From Pocillopora verrucosa (Eukaryota; Cnidaria; Anthozoa; Scleractinia; Pocilloporidae): a DNA stretch of 64,000 nucleotides. Position numbers and translations under genes: made by a program. Where the stretch lies: positions 21,816,755 through 21,880,754 of the forward strand of contig NC_089318.1 of NCBI RefSeq assembly GCF_036669915.1, in the 5' to 3' direction. Under the pieces are notes generated by a model, which did not search any database, was not told where the DNA came from, and worked only from the letters and a program-made list of their open reading frames with translations. Below, one piece after another: positions 11,473-23,359 of this stretch (within the stretch, counting starts at the first letter, position 1; every line of letters begins with the position of its first letter).

Positions 11473-13694
11473 CAGCGGTCATATTTAGGTTAGTATCACC
11501 AATTATATCTCATGTCCGCCATTTGAATCACAATCAGTGTAGGCAGCATTTGCCCGATGAGTTAAATAGCTTCATGAATTTACAGTTTTTTCTTTCAGCA
11601 AGAATCATAATCTAAAGTATGACAATCCGTATGAATACACAACCGACAAGTCAACAGTATATTTATTACGTTCCATAAAGAACAACCTACCAAATCCTAA
11701 TTTTTGTTTGTTTTGTTTCATCCGCCTCTTTTCCACCGGTGAAACGAGTGCACAAATGAAAAAAGTTTATAGATAACTGGATCGTCTACGGCATTTCTAC
11801 ACATTTATTTCCTTAGGAATTCGAATTGTTTAGAAGGGCTCCCGGAATCTACTAAAAGTAAAAGTGTTTAACAGCTTTTGTATCAGTGCTTGTGACGGCT
11901 TCTTTTCCGTCAGCCAGACAACTGGAAAGCTTTCCGTATAACCCAATACTATTCTTAAACAATGCAAAGCTTTAATCCCAAATTAAAGGCGATCTACTGT
12001 TTTGCCATTGCTTTCTCTCCAAGAACAGTATGTATAATGAAGTGTGGAACTTTGCTCGAAAAGATTTCCCCAATAGACATAGTCAGATAGTGTAGTATGG
12101 TTTCTACGGGAATCTTGTAATTTGCTTTAGTTGCAGGCAGAAGAAAATGATGTATTTCGATGTAGAAAATGGAAATAAAAGTTAAGCTTTTGAAAAAGTA
12201 ATAACCGAGAAAATGGTTCAAATCATCGTGAAGTTTAACCTGCTGGCGACGGTTGTCATTAGCAGATTCCAAAGACTTCGTAGTCCGTCACAATAAAATA
12301 TTGAGCTCCCGTGAAGAATGTGCTGTGCTGTCCGGTGGGAAGCTGATACGTGTGGCCGAGACTACTGCAGTTTTTATCACTTGTGTTTGCGTTATTTGAT
12401 ATATGTAGGTCGTGCCCTCCTCCAAATGTTGGCCCATAGTGGCTATCACAGAAAATGGCACTCTGCTGATTTTTTACAAGAGACATTTTACTCGGAGCCA
12501 CTCCTTGCGGATTCATCATGCTGAATAGGAATGACTGTGAGCAGCGCACCCAGCTACCCTGACCTGTTTCAGAGAAGAAAAACCAGCGGTCATATTTAGG
12601 TTAGTATCACCAATTATATCTCATGTCCGCCATTTGAATCACAATCAGTGTAGGCAGCATTTGCCCGATGAGTTAAATAGCTTCATGAATTTACAGTTTT
12701 TTCTTTCAGCAAGAATCATAATCTAAAGTATGACAATCCGTATGAATACACAACCGACAAGTCAACAGTATATTTATTACGTTCCATAAAGAACAACCTA
12801 CCAAATCCTAATTTTTGTTTGTTTTGTTTCATCCGCCTCTTTTCCACCGGTGAAACGAGTGCACAAATGAAAAAAGTTTATAGATAACTGGATCGTCTAC
12901 GGCATTTCTACACATTTATTTCCTTAGGAATTCGAATTGTTTAGAAGGGCTCCCGGAATCTACTAAAAGTAAAAGTGTTTAACAGCTTTTGTATCAGTGC
13001 TTGTGACGGCTTCTTTTCCGTCAGCCAGACAACTGGAAAGCTTTCCGTATAACCCAATACTATTCTTAAACAATGCAAAGCTTTAATCCCAAATTAAAGG
13101 CGATCTACTGTTTTGCCATTGCTTTCTCTCCAAGAACAGTATGTATAATGAAGTGTGGAACTTTGCTCGAAAAGATTTCCCCAATAGACATAGTCAGATA
13201 GTGTAGTATGGTTTCTACGGGAATCTTGTAATTTGCTTTAGTTGCAGGCAGAAGAAAATGATGTATTTCGATGTAGAAAATGGAAATAAAAGTTAAGCTT
13301 TTGAAAAAGTAATAACCGAGAAAATGGTTCAAATCATCGTGAAGTTTAACCTGCTGGCGACGGTTGTCATTAGCAGATTCCAAAGACTTCGTAGTCCGTC
13401 ACAATAAAATATTGAGCTCCCGTGAAGAATGTGCTGTGCTGTCCGGTGGGAAGCTGATACGTGTGGCCGAGACTACTGCAGTTTTTATCACTTGTGTTTG
13501 CGTTATTTGATATATGTAGGTCGTGCCCTCCTCCAAATGTTGGCCCATAGTGGCTATCACAGAAAATGGCACTCTGCTGATTTTTTACAAGAGACATTTT
13601 ACTCGGAGCCACTCCTTGCGGATTCATCATGCTGAATAGGAATGACTGTGAGCAGCGCACCCAGCTACCCTGACCTGTTTCAGAGAAGAAAAAC
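11473..13694. repeat. Perfect-looking 1111-bp direct tandem duplication
   Basis: The block 11473-12583 is repeated at 12584-13694 with a constant offset of 1111. I saw no difference between the copies on reading through. Each copy contains a type A exon 2 plus about 790 bp of its 3' flank. The junction at 12583-12586 shares only about 2-3 bases (CCA), suggesting microhomology-mediated duplication. Near-identity means either a very recent event or an assembly artefact. Confidence 0.85.
12259..12563 (-). pseudogene. Extra copy of type A exon 2 (TLDc C-terminal half)
   Basis: This is the same 305-bp exon as 13370-13674, with acceptor, ending VTDYEVFGIC. It lies downstream of the first exon 2, so it has no exon 1 of its own. 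It could only be used by alternative splicing from exon 1 at 14346-15042, which would yield the same protein. Confidence 0.7.
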
Positions 13695-15042
13695 CAAAAC
13701 TTATATTGATGCAAATTTTGGAATAGTGTTCAACTGTTATATTTCTAAAGAAGTTTTACATCATATCCAAAAAGAAACGGCGATGATCTCGACTTCTAAC
13801 CTCCTCCCTCTCCCATCCCTTCTACACACTTACATGTGCTTTTGAAAGAGTCCTATCGAGAACAGGGACATGGGAAGAGGGACTCTAGCAGCCCTAATAC
13901 TCATGCTTACAACGTCGAGCCTCCTGCGCTAAAGAGAACCTCTTCTTTTTAAAACTAATTTGTTGTAACTTGTTTTCTATTACTCAAGCTTAAACATAGA
14001 AGCAACGAGTCAACCTTAAGTAGGCATAGCCCACCTTTAAAATCGACTTGAACGAATTATTGTTTATGTTTATTCATGTTTACAATTTGCAATGCTTGAC
14101 TGTCTATATTTAAAAACGTTTGAAAGGCTATTAATATTTCATAATGATTTCCTCAACTTTAAATCTTCTGCAGAGATCTTAAGCCAGCTTTTTATTTTCC
14201 TTTTCACTTCTTGTTGTCTCTTTCCACTTTCCCGTTATTTTACGGATTTCGTTGTATACTTTAAATTAAAACTTATATTCAACCCCGCTAAATGTGGCCA
14301 AAAATACCTTAAATTAACCCTGTCACAACTAATTAATGTACTTACTGCTCCACGATATTTCAGTGAATCCACCGAAAATGTTGTTTCCGCTCTTCCCGAT
14401 GGTGACAGTGGGCCCTTTGTTGTCACATTTGGAATGGAAGGTTTGAGCTTGAAAGCCATCTTGAGAAGCTCGCATCAGAAGCTGCCATTTGCCGTATTGT
14501 TGAGGCAACCAACCGCTCAGCACGCTTCGGTGCTCTTCAGTCGTCAGAATGACTGATTCTTCGAAATTCTGCGGAGCTTTAGGCACCAACTCGTCCAATA
14601 TCCCTTGGATCTGGTAGAACTTGGCTTCAGCTTTGAGTTCTTTCAGAAATGTTGCACCTTCTGGTAAAATCAACTCCCCACTACGAAGATAATTGAGTAT
14701 AAACCGGAAGTGTGTTCCATCTCGGTCGATAAAGAAAGCGCCGTCATCAGCAGGCTTCATCTCAAACTTCCCGGAAAACATGGCAGCCAGCATCGAATTT
14801 GGATCTTTGGTCAGCGTTTGGAGACTTGTGGTGAAGCGATGACCGCCAACATTTAGCTGTATTGTTGAAGAAAAGTGAACATGTTCTAACTTCTTCGACA
14901 TGGCGTCGATAGCTCTCTGCTCGTGGCGAAGTCTTGCTGCTTCTCGTTGTAACATCTCGCAAGCTTGTTTAATATGGCTCTCAGCGTCTGTTAAGACTTG
15001 ATTATGTTGATGATCGTTATCTCCTAAATCTGCTTCACTCAT
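13370..15042 (-). CDS. BTB(T1/KCTD)-TLDc protein, type A, two exons
   Basis: Exon 1 is 14346-15042 and exon 2 is 13370-13674. The 671-bp intron has a GTAAGT donor at 14345-14340 and an ACAG acceptor, phase 1, giving 333 aa. The ATG at 15042-15040 starts MSEADLGDNDHQHNQVL. A coiled coil spans about residues 18-50 (IKQACEMLQREAARLRHEQ). BTB spans about residues 55-155 (IQLNVGGHRFTTSLQTL, FFIDRDGTHFRFILNYLRSG). TLDc spans about residues 165-333 (WQLLMRASQDGF, NIFGGFTEISW, YFIVTDYEVFGIC). In the usual TIVKSGNN motif this copy has Gly for Val. The intron carries the repeat-type sequence seen in the other type A introns. It is fully open. Confidence 0.85.
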
Positions 15043-17870
15043 AGTTTTGTTTCTGCCTCTGAACTATCACTTAAAATTAATGTTGTTATTTTCGTTTAGG
15101 AAGCTTTCGACCTAGAGTTGCGACATGGAGTTACGTGTCAACACGATGATATTGAGAGAGACTGGTAAGGAAAACGAGTCAAGGCGAGCTGGGCGAACAG
15201 TGAAAGATATTTGCAGACTAATTTTTGATGACACTGATAGTATCTTAACTGTCACTAAACATTTTGCGGTAAGGTAATGTCATTAAGAGTATTATATTCT
15301 TCAGAGGCTCTTAAGAGCGCTTGTCTGTAAAAATCAAACATATCGCGGCAAGGGTGGGAAATTCGATTTCTTTCAAATGGATTAAGCTTTTGGTGGTTGA
15401 ATTTCGAAAAGATGTTCTCAATAAAACTGTAAAAATTTGTTTGGGCAAGTGATTGAGAGCGATACAAAAGCTTTTCAAAGTCCGTTAAAATGCAGTTAGT
15501 TGACCTTTTGCGGTCAACATTCCAGTCGCGAGTCACATATTTTAATATGTTTCAACTCATATGAGGTCGAAAAATGTACATAGAAAGATATTTCCAAATG
15601 CTCTAACCTCATTTGCCGCAGAAGACCGATCCAGAGACCATTTTAGTGCGATTTTCTTGTCGTTCGTCGTATTTAGGTCTGTATAAATGATAACGTCCGA
15701 TGAAACCACCAACCCTGTCGAACACAATCTCGTTGTCAAACGTTCGATATCTTTCTTCACTGTGGCATCTTATTCAACGGTTCAGTTGACTGCGAGTATT
15801 GCTCAGTTTACAATGCACTAGAAGATTACATCTAACAGTCTAATTCAATGCTAAACTGAGTTGACTACAAACATGTACGCCCTTTAAGTATTTGGATTGT
15901 CACGCAATACCGGTGACAAAGGAACTTTAGGGGGTAGGTGAAGGGCAAAACTTCATATAATTAAGCACTATCAGAATTGAACTCTTGGAACCTACAAAAT
16001 ATTTTATTCTTTAAACATTTTTGTAATAGTGTCATCTTTGTCTGGTGACAAACAGTAAAATACATTTATTTATTGCAGGGAATTATTCTTGTTATTTTGG
16101 TGCTCTGTGCCTGTCGTAGTTATTAGGGGCGTTTTTCTTTCCTCTAAAATTGCAAGGAATACCCTAATAGCACGGAAGAGAACCTTTTGTACATTTTTAC
16201 AACACCATGCTACAAAACGCGGTGGTGGGGATGTGTGGCTTATGTGAGGCTGGGGTGCTATGTTCCGTGGCCAATGGGTGGGGCTTGCATAAGGGAGTGG
16301 TACTATTAACCACTGTTAACAGACCCAACTACCGTTTAAAACCTTAAACTACAGAGGGGCCGACATATGTGCGCTCGGCACGAAATAAGGTCGATCTCAT
16401 CTTCAGGACCGGTAAATTTGAAAGCCGACTCATGACTTGTATTATTCTTGGTGCATGAAAGTAAAGGAACAATTTCCGTTTCACGCATTCGATCTCTAGT
16501 GTTGTAATCATAAACTCCGCCAATAAGCGACTTGAACGAACAACAACCTTCCAATTTTATGTAACATAGTCGACCGTGTAAGTTAGTGTATTTGTTAAAA
16601 ACAAAGTCCGAAGCCCCGCTCTAAGCGAACAAAACAATAGGCATCGTGTAATTACCATAAACCAGGTTTTGTTTACTAAGGCTTACTATTTTTAGCAGGT
16701 ACTAAATTTAGCTTTTCAACAAGTATCAGCTAAAGGCCCGATCTCCGCGACTTACATGTGAGAGATTTCGATGTTCACAACAACTAAAGAAAGCTTAGCA
16801 GCAGTGACGTCTTTTTACTTTCCCCTTCCCCTACCCCCTAAAAAATAACTTTCCATTGTATGATTTGCATTGCGTGACGACTCTCCGTATTTAAAAGCAT
16901 CGATCAGGTCTACTGCACCACAAACCGAACAACTCTCACAGTCAACTGAACCGCAGGATAAGATGCCATAGTACAGAAAGATGTCAAACGTTTTACAACG
17001 AAGGTTAGTGACAGTTCGCAGATAGACAGGCAGTTTCATCGGACGTTATAAATACGACGAGCGACGAGATAACCACAGTAAAATGGTCTTTGGAGTACTT
17101 TTACTGAAGAGAAATGTATGCTTTCGAAATTAAATTATTTTACACGCAAAGAGGAACGCAGTGTTTACAAAAATCGTTTTGTGAGGTCTTATGAGGTTGA
17201 AAAAGAAGATTTGAGTGTTAAAAAGACGAGATTGTGATTCGTTTTTGAACACGAAGCCCTCAAACTTGTGCAATAATTTGCTGCTAAAAATGACGATTTT
17301 AAGGGAATTTTGTTATTTTTATTTTTCTCTGAAATAAAAAGATATTTTGCCAAAAAAGTATCCAGTGATTTTAGTTATAGTCTTGCCTGTCTAATATTAA
17401 AATAAGAAAGAAATCGAATTTTTCACCCTTGCCACGAAATTTAGGATTTGTCTGATTTTTACAGACAAGCGCTCTAAAGAAGGTCTTAAAAAAGATTGGG
17501 AAGTATATATTGTGTCCACATAAATTGACGTGTAGTCAGCTAAAAAATTTCTTTTCCACGTAAATTTCATGTTGCATAAGAAGACAATTTTCGAATGGTT
17601 ATGTTACTCTTTGCAATTGTAATACACGGCTATCAGTAAATTTGTCGATTAGCTTTTTTATTCAGAAAAAAATTATATGGTCTTTTAAGCATACTTAAGA
17701 TTTAGTTAATTACTTACCTAAGAGCTGCGCGAGACTTCTCTGTCCTCTTTCATTCTAATGTTTTATTTACTCATTGCTATATCTCCTTAGTCATGTATGA
17801 TCTTGTTAACGCTCCACGCTGTATCCTGTATCAATAAGATGCCTGCTCCTAATGTCGTATCAGGGCGATT
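15043..17870. other. About 2.8 kb of non-array DNA inserted between array units
   Basis: Homology to the array stops near 15110 and resumes near 17880 (A-rich AACAAAACAAACC, as at 3690). The interval contains a diverged inverted repeat (listed separately) and several short frames: plus 15126-15268 (starts MELRVNTMILRETGKE and runs to a possible GTAAGG donor), minus 15255-15536 and minus 16336-16554. I recognise none of them and none has a family motif. It may be an old insertion. Confidence 0.45.
15296..17490. repeat. Diverged inverted repeat, arms about 75 bp
   Basis: The left arm, about 15300-15378, is the approximate reverse complement of the right arm, about 17405-17485. Both contain the same core (GATTTTTACAGACAAGCGCTC on one strand). 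The arms read similar peptides: RDMFDFYRQALL on the minus strand at the left, ICLIFTDKRSK on the plus strand at the right. This could be the ends of an old foldback element or two opposed copies of a coding fragment. Confidence 0.5.
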
Positions 17871-18109
17871 ATTAAGATTGGTTACCAAAAAACCAACATA
17901 AAATAACCAAAAAAATAAAAAAACAAAACAAACCAAAACAAAAGAACGAAACAATGAACGCCCACGACACTTAAGCTTTGATACAGTTTAGGTATTGAAA
18001 GTTATGATCTGATGGTCACAAATCAGAGTGGCCCGCCCACATGAACGACTTATTCAATTCTAAATCAGCCTCAAACGCCCCGCTTTGTTTCCAATAAATA
18101 TGATAGCAA

Positions 18110-18840
18110 CAATAATATGTAAGTCATGCCCTGCACCAAACATCGGTCTGTGGCCTGCTTCGATGGCATGTTCGTGACTCTTAAAAAGCAGCATTTTAGT
18201 TTTACCCAGTCCACTATAGTTGACCATGCTGAACAAGAACGCTTGTGAGCATCTTACCCATTTACTGACACCTATTTGTAAGTCAGAGATGATGCTTCAG
18301 AATTATCATTTGCATTATAGAACAAGAATAATCTAAATATAACTTTTGGAATAAGAAATCCATACCACTTTTTCCGCAAATGGCATTTGCTGAAAAAGTG
18401 GCTACATCTGACACTTAAATACGTTTAATTAAACCGGGTTTAACTCAATGAAAATCAGAAACGGTGAACTAAAGAGCTGGTTTTCCCATAGTTTCAAGTA
18501 ATCACCAACTTTTTTCATCATACGCTGAGTTTAAGGCCAACGAACATCGGTTTAACCAGCGGTTTTATTACCGTAACTAAAACATATAGATAACGTGTCA
18601 ACCTTAAGTAGGCATAGAACACCTTCAAAAATCGTCTTGAACGAGTTCTTGACACCAGGAGCCCATACTTGATGGGCTCCTGTTGACACTTATTCTTTAA
18701 CTTTCGGAAAAGTTTGAAGAAATTTGTTGCACTAAATCTGCTAATATTTCACTCTAATTTCCCTAACTTCTGCTATGCCAAAGATCCTAAGCCAGCTTTT
18801 TCTGTCTTTTTTACGTCTCACTGAGCTTTGTAATCTTACG
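18110..18840 (-). pseudogene. Type B BTB-TLDc relic (part of exon 2 plus intron)
   Basis: About 18115-18272 corresponds to the first half of a type B exon 2 (reverse-strand VRCSQAFLFSMVN-like reading, then GAGHDLH). It is truncated at its 3' side where it meets spacer at 18115, and small indels break the frame around 18150-18190. 18280-18840 matches the type B intron, including the hairpin at 18656. Exon 1 is missing: at 18840 the sequence switches to a dispersed repeat. Confidence 0.7.
18656..18682. repeat. 27-bp hairpin (11-bp perfect arms) in type B intron
   Basis: Arms CAGGAGCCCAT / ATGGGCTCCTG flank a 5-nt loop ACTTG. TTGACAC flanks it on both sides. Paralogous introns at 5270 and 10180 have only one (T)TGACA and no hairpin. 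A decayed copy of the same insertion is at about 35133-35165. Confidence 0.7.
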
Positions 18841-19310
18841 TTACATTTACGTTTTCAACTCAGTTGATAACAATAAATTACCCTGTTATACTCTTTCACC
18901 GACGCAGCACCACAGTTTCTAGAGAAACTTACCCTCATCTATTTATAAATAATTGGATCGTTTATGGCTTTTCACATGCCGTTGAACAGAGCGATTGGAA
19001 TCTATTTCACGGAGCGATTGAATCGCTCTGAAGAAGAGCTAACGCTCAAAACGTAAGCCTTTTAACTCTTATGGTGGCCAATTTACGTTTTCAACTCAGT
19101 TAATAACACTTAATTACTCCGTTGTACTCTCCCACCGACGCAGCTCTACAATTTCTTGAGAAACTTACCCCCCTTTCTCTATAAATAATTGGATCGTTTA
19201 CGGCTTTTCTACACATTCATTCTCTAGGGAATTGTATAGAATGGCTTTCGGCATCCACTAAAAACAACAGTGTTGAACATATTTTGAATTTGTACCAGTG
19301 CTTGTGACGG
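18841..19310. repeat. Duplicated dispersed repeat plus type B upstream remnant
   Basis: Two copies of about 130-150 bp (18845-18975 and 19080-19215) both read TTTTCAACTCAGTT, CACCGACGCAGC and AAATAATTGGATCGTTTA. Between them is a short direct repeat, GGAGCGATTG/AATCGCTCTGAAG. The right copy runs into 19215-19310, which matches the spacer upstream of other type B genes (GTGTTGAACA..CAGTGCTTGTGACGG, as at 36975). The fifth B-A unit is therefore rearranged here. Confidence 0.55.
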
Positions 19311-20640
19311 TGTCCTAGCGGACTTGGACGCCCCTAGATTTGGACTCCCAGTCCAAATTCGCTGGCGGATATGGACCCTCCTCCGCGGATTTGGACCCCC
19401 CAACAAAATTGAGTGAAATCATCATCCTTGACGTTCTGGTAGAAATAGATAATTGACTTTTCGTTCCAGTGCATACTAACATGCGTATTGCCAATTCATA
19501 CGACCTGAGAGCTGGAAATGACCCGTCAGATGGTACGGTGCGAATTAATAATCGTTAAATTAGGAAATAAGATTGAGTTCGATGTAACAGTCTCCACCTT
19601 TGTTAATGTTGATTTGCACCTGAAAATAAGCTGGGAGTTCCAATAGTTCGGAGTAGAAACATTTTTACTTATTGTCTGAACCTGTCAATTAAAGAGCGTG
19701 TAATAAAAAAAAGAGCATGTACACTTTTGAAAAACAACGAAACTAGTTGGAAAGGACTGTCATGACAGTGTTTTCTTCAAAAACAGTCAATAATATTACG
19801 GAAAGTATTATTCACTCTCTTCGACGATTAATTCATGAACGAAGATTTACCTCTGTTCATTAGGTAAAAGGCGAGGAAAGTAATTGTAAGTAATTTCAAA
19901 TTGTTTATTTTTAAGTTGTGAGAGTTTGCTTATTCGTTTCCTGCACTGGCGTGTGTAAATCTGGTCTTTCCTCCACAAAAACTAAATTCGAATGGGACAC
20001 TCCAACGAGAAATAAGGGGATTTAATGCGGCTTTTTCTCACTGAATTCCTTCAGTATCTGTTGTGCAATTTACGGTACAAATGTCCAAATTGAACATACT
20101 TGGAAAGACTCACCGGGAGCGTGCTTTTCTTGTAGAACTGAAAACTTCGCTCGTCCTTTTACTGCGAACAAATTGTTTGAGAGAATTCAGATGTCAAATG
20201 AATGAAAGTTCCATCGATTAGTTCAACTGTAACCAAATACCTCGCGTTTTAACTTTCTAGGTACTTTTTGTGAACGATTAAAATTACTTACAAACGGTTT
20301 TTGGCCGCTTGTCAATCAACGTAATGACGCGTTTGCTTATACAAATTCATTTGGAAACCAATGTTTTTCTGACAACCAAAGTTATTTGAAAGAGAGAAAA
20401 TAGAGGATTAATAAGTTATTTATCGGCTTGAGGTAGTGACCGACGTCTTTGCTTAAAAATACTGCCCGGCGGGAAAAACGAGATGTATTTATGAAATATG
20501 ACAAGATAGGGATGTACCCGCCGACTCACGAAAGCTTTACCGTTGTCCGTGGGCAGAGAGGAAAATACGGACCGCGTAAAGAACCAATCAGATTGCAGGA
20601 TTCATTACCGTGCCCTCTGAAAAAAAGATTAAGCGTAGTA
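19311..20640. other. Non-array insertion, no recognised gene
   Basis: Array homology breaks at TGTGACGG (about 19310) and resumes at GTAGTATGAG (about 20637). Near 19320-19400 there are several GGATTTGGAC-like repeats with an inverted pair (TTTGGACTC/GAGTCCAAA-like). The rest is AT-rich with no supported coding region. Confidence 0.45.
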
Positions 20641-20829
20641 TGAGTTTCTACGTCGGGGAATCGTGTTCTTTGCTTTAGTTGTGGACAGAAGGAAATAATG
20701 CTTTTTGATGTAGAAAACGAAAATAAAAGTTCACCTTTTAAAAAAAGTTATAACCGAGAAGATCGTTCAAATCTTAGTTTAAGTTCAAGTTTAACCTGCT
20801 GACCTCTTAAAGGTTTGTGACGGCTGTCA

Positions 20830-22768
20830 TTAGCAGATTCCAAAGACTTCGTAGTCCGTCACATGAAAATCTCGAGCTCCTGTGAGGAATGTGATCTGCT
20901 GTCCGGTGGGAAGCTGATACGTGTGGCCGAGATTACTGTAACTTGAACCACTTGTGTTTGCGTTATTTGTTATGTGTAAGTCAAACCCCCCTCCAAATGT
21001 TGGTCCACAGTCGCTATTACAGAGAATGGCATTGTGCTGATTTTTTACAAGAGGCATTTTACTCGGAGCCACTCCTTGCGGATTCATCATGCTGAATACA
21101 AATGACTGAGAGCAGCGTACGTAGCCATCTTGACCTGTTTCAGAAAAGAAAAACTAAAGCTAACATTGATCCAAATTTTGGAATAATGTTCAACTTTTAT
21201 ATTCTAAACCAGCTTTACATCACATCCGAAAGGAAACGGCGATGATCTCGACTACTGCCCTCCTCCCTCTCCCATCCCTTCTACACACGTACATTGTGCT
21301 GAGTTTAAGGCCGACGAACATCGGTTAAAGCAGCTTCTATGAAGAAAAACCCTTTTGAAACCTTGTTTAACAAAACTACTTTAAAACATGCTTAAGCTCT
21401 GGTGTGAATGGGGTATTAGTTTTCCTTGCTATTTGGTTTTTAATCTTTTTGTCATCGGTCAGAAAAAAGAGAATGTTTAGACGATCTTAGACAGTGCATC
21501 ATACTATACAAGCAGTGAATTCGTGACACTGGGCAATTAGATATCCCAGCTGTGTTAATGCACCAGTCTCACTGGGTAACATGACCCTTTTAACATTATT
21601 CCTCTAAGGAAATTATGTGGTTAGATATTTTTTAGATATTGAAATTGATGTGCTTTTGAAAGAGTCCAATCTAGGACAGGGGCCTGGGGAGAGGGGCTCT
21701 AGCAGCACTAATACTTAATACAGCCCTAATACATGGAAACAACGCGTTAACCTTAAGTAGACAAAGCCCACCTTTTAAAATCGTCTTTAACGAATTATTG
21801 TTTATGTTTATTCATGCTTATCATTTGTAATGCTTGACTGTCAATATTTGAAAAGGTTTGAAAGTCTATTTACATTTCATTTTGATTTCCTCAACTTTAA
21901 ATCTTCTGCAAAGATCTTAAGCCAGCTTTATATTTTCCTTTTCACTTCTCGTTGTCTCTTTCCACTTTCCCGTTATTTTACGGATTTTGTTGTATCCTTT
22001 AAATTAAAATTTATATTCAACCCCGCTAAATGCAACCAAAAATACCTTAAATTAACCCTGTCACAACTAATTAATGCACTTACCGCTCCACGATATTTCA
22101 GTGAATCCACCGAAAATGTTGTTTCCGCTCTTCACGATGGTGACAGTGGGCCCTTTGTTGTCACATTTGGAATGGAAGGTTTGAGCTTGAAAGCCATCTT
22201 GAGAAGCTCGCATCAGAAGCTGCCATTTACCGTCTTGTTGAGGCAACCAACCGCTCAGCACGCTTCGATGTTCTTCAGTCGTCAGAATTACTGATTCTCC
22301 GAAATTCTGTGGAGCTTTGGGCACCAACTCGTCCAGTATACCTTGGATCTGGTAGAACGCAGCTTCCTCCGCAAGTTCGTCTAGAAATGTTGCCCCTTTT
22401 GGCAAAGTTAATTTCCCAGTGCGAAGATAATTGAGTACAAACCGGAAGTGTGTTCCATCTCGGTCGATAAAGAAAGCGCCGTCTTCAGAAGGTTTCATCT
22501 CAAACTTCCCTGAAAACATTGCAGCCAGCATCGAATTTGGATCCTTGGTAAGCGTTTGAAGACTTGTTGTAAAGCGATGACCACCAACATTTAGTTGTAT
22601 AGTAGAAGAAAAGTGAACATGTTCCAACTTCTTGGACATGGCGTCGATTGTTTCCTGCTCTTGGCGAAGTCTTGCTGCTTCTCGTTGTAACATATCACTA
22701 GCTTGTTTGATATAATTCTCAGCGTCTGTAAAGACTTGATTGCGTTGTTCATCACCATTTCTACTCAT
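20830..22768 (-). CDS. BTB(T1/KCTD)-TLDc protein, type A, with a type B-like tract
   Basis: Exon 1 is 22084-22768 and exon 2 is 20830-21134. The 949-bp intron is phase 1, with donor GTAAGT (22083-22078) and acceptor ACAG, giving 329 aa. I chose the ATG at 22768-22766 (MSRNGDEQRNQVF) because it aligns with other type A starts. An in-frame ATG 28 codons upstream is also open. A coiled coil spans about residues 14-45. BTB spans about residues 50-150 (IQLNVGGHRFTTSLQTL, FFIDRDGTHFRFVLNYL). TLDc spans about residues 160-329 (LLMRASQDGF, NIFGGFTEISW, YVRCSQSFVFSMMNPQG, HVTDYEVFGIC). The segment TGKLTLPKGATFLDELAEEA (22360-22425) is type B-like in an otherwise type A exon. Confidence 0.85.
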
Positions 22769-22852
22769 GGTTCTTGTTTCTGTAGGCGGAATATCAAAAG
22801 GAGAAGTGTTCCTCTTGTTAACTAAGCTTTCTGGACGATACAACGTAGTCAC

Positions 22853-23359
22853 ATGTCTATAAGGATCAATTTGACTTGCAGATTTCCAAAAAAGGAAATT
22901 TCTTATTGTTGCGTGACATCCTCTTTGCTCGTTCCAGTTCTAAATTTAAGTTCTAATTTAGCTCATGTTCAAATTAAGAGCTAATGTCAGCATGCATCAG
23001 ACAAACAGCGGCAAGTCACCCAAAATTTGCTTTCACTCCTACTTTCATATTTTGTAGCCCAATATGTCCTAATAATTGTGGTGTAGTTTTTTTGTGAAAA
23101 TATATTTTAGCTTTCTAGAAATGATTTTTTTCGTTCGACCGCTCAAATATGCAAATTTTCACCGTGAATATTACCCGAGCTGTGTGACCTCATGTAACGA
23201 ATATACTAGACCTCCGGTATTTCTGTCAACATAATCCTTTGTTTTATCTAAATTTAATCCCCTGTCATTATTGAAGCTGGCAAAGAAATATTTATTTTTT
23301 GGTAAATATTTTTGTCCGACATACTTTTCCTATGTCGTAAAAAGTAGCATAGCATCATA
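22853..23359. other. Spacer without recognised features
   Basis: This is AT-rich DNA upstream of the type A gene. It does not closely match the upstream flank of the first two type A genes, so it may be unique or an old insertion. No open frame or RNA gene is supported. Confidence 0.4.

Noticed and set aside
21830..22294. 154-codon plus-strand frame, with a similar one at 14092-14556
   Set aside because: They run antisense through exon 1 of type A genes and its donor region; similarity between them only reflects the conserved sense strand.
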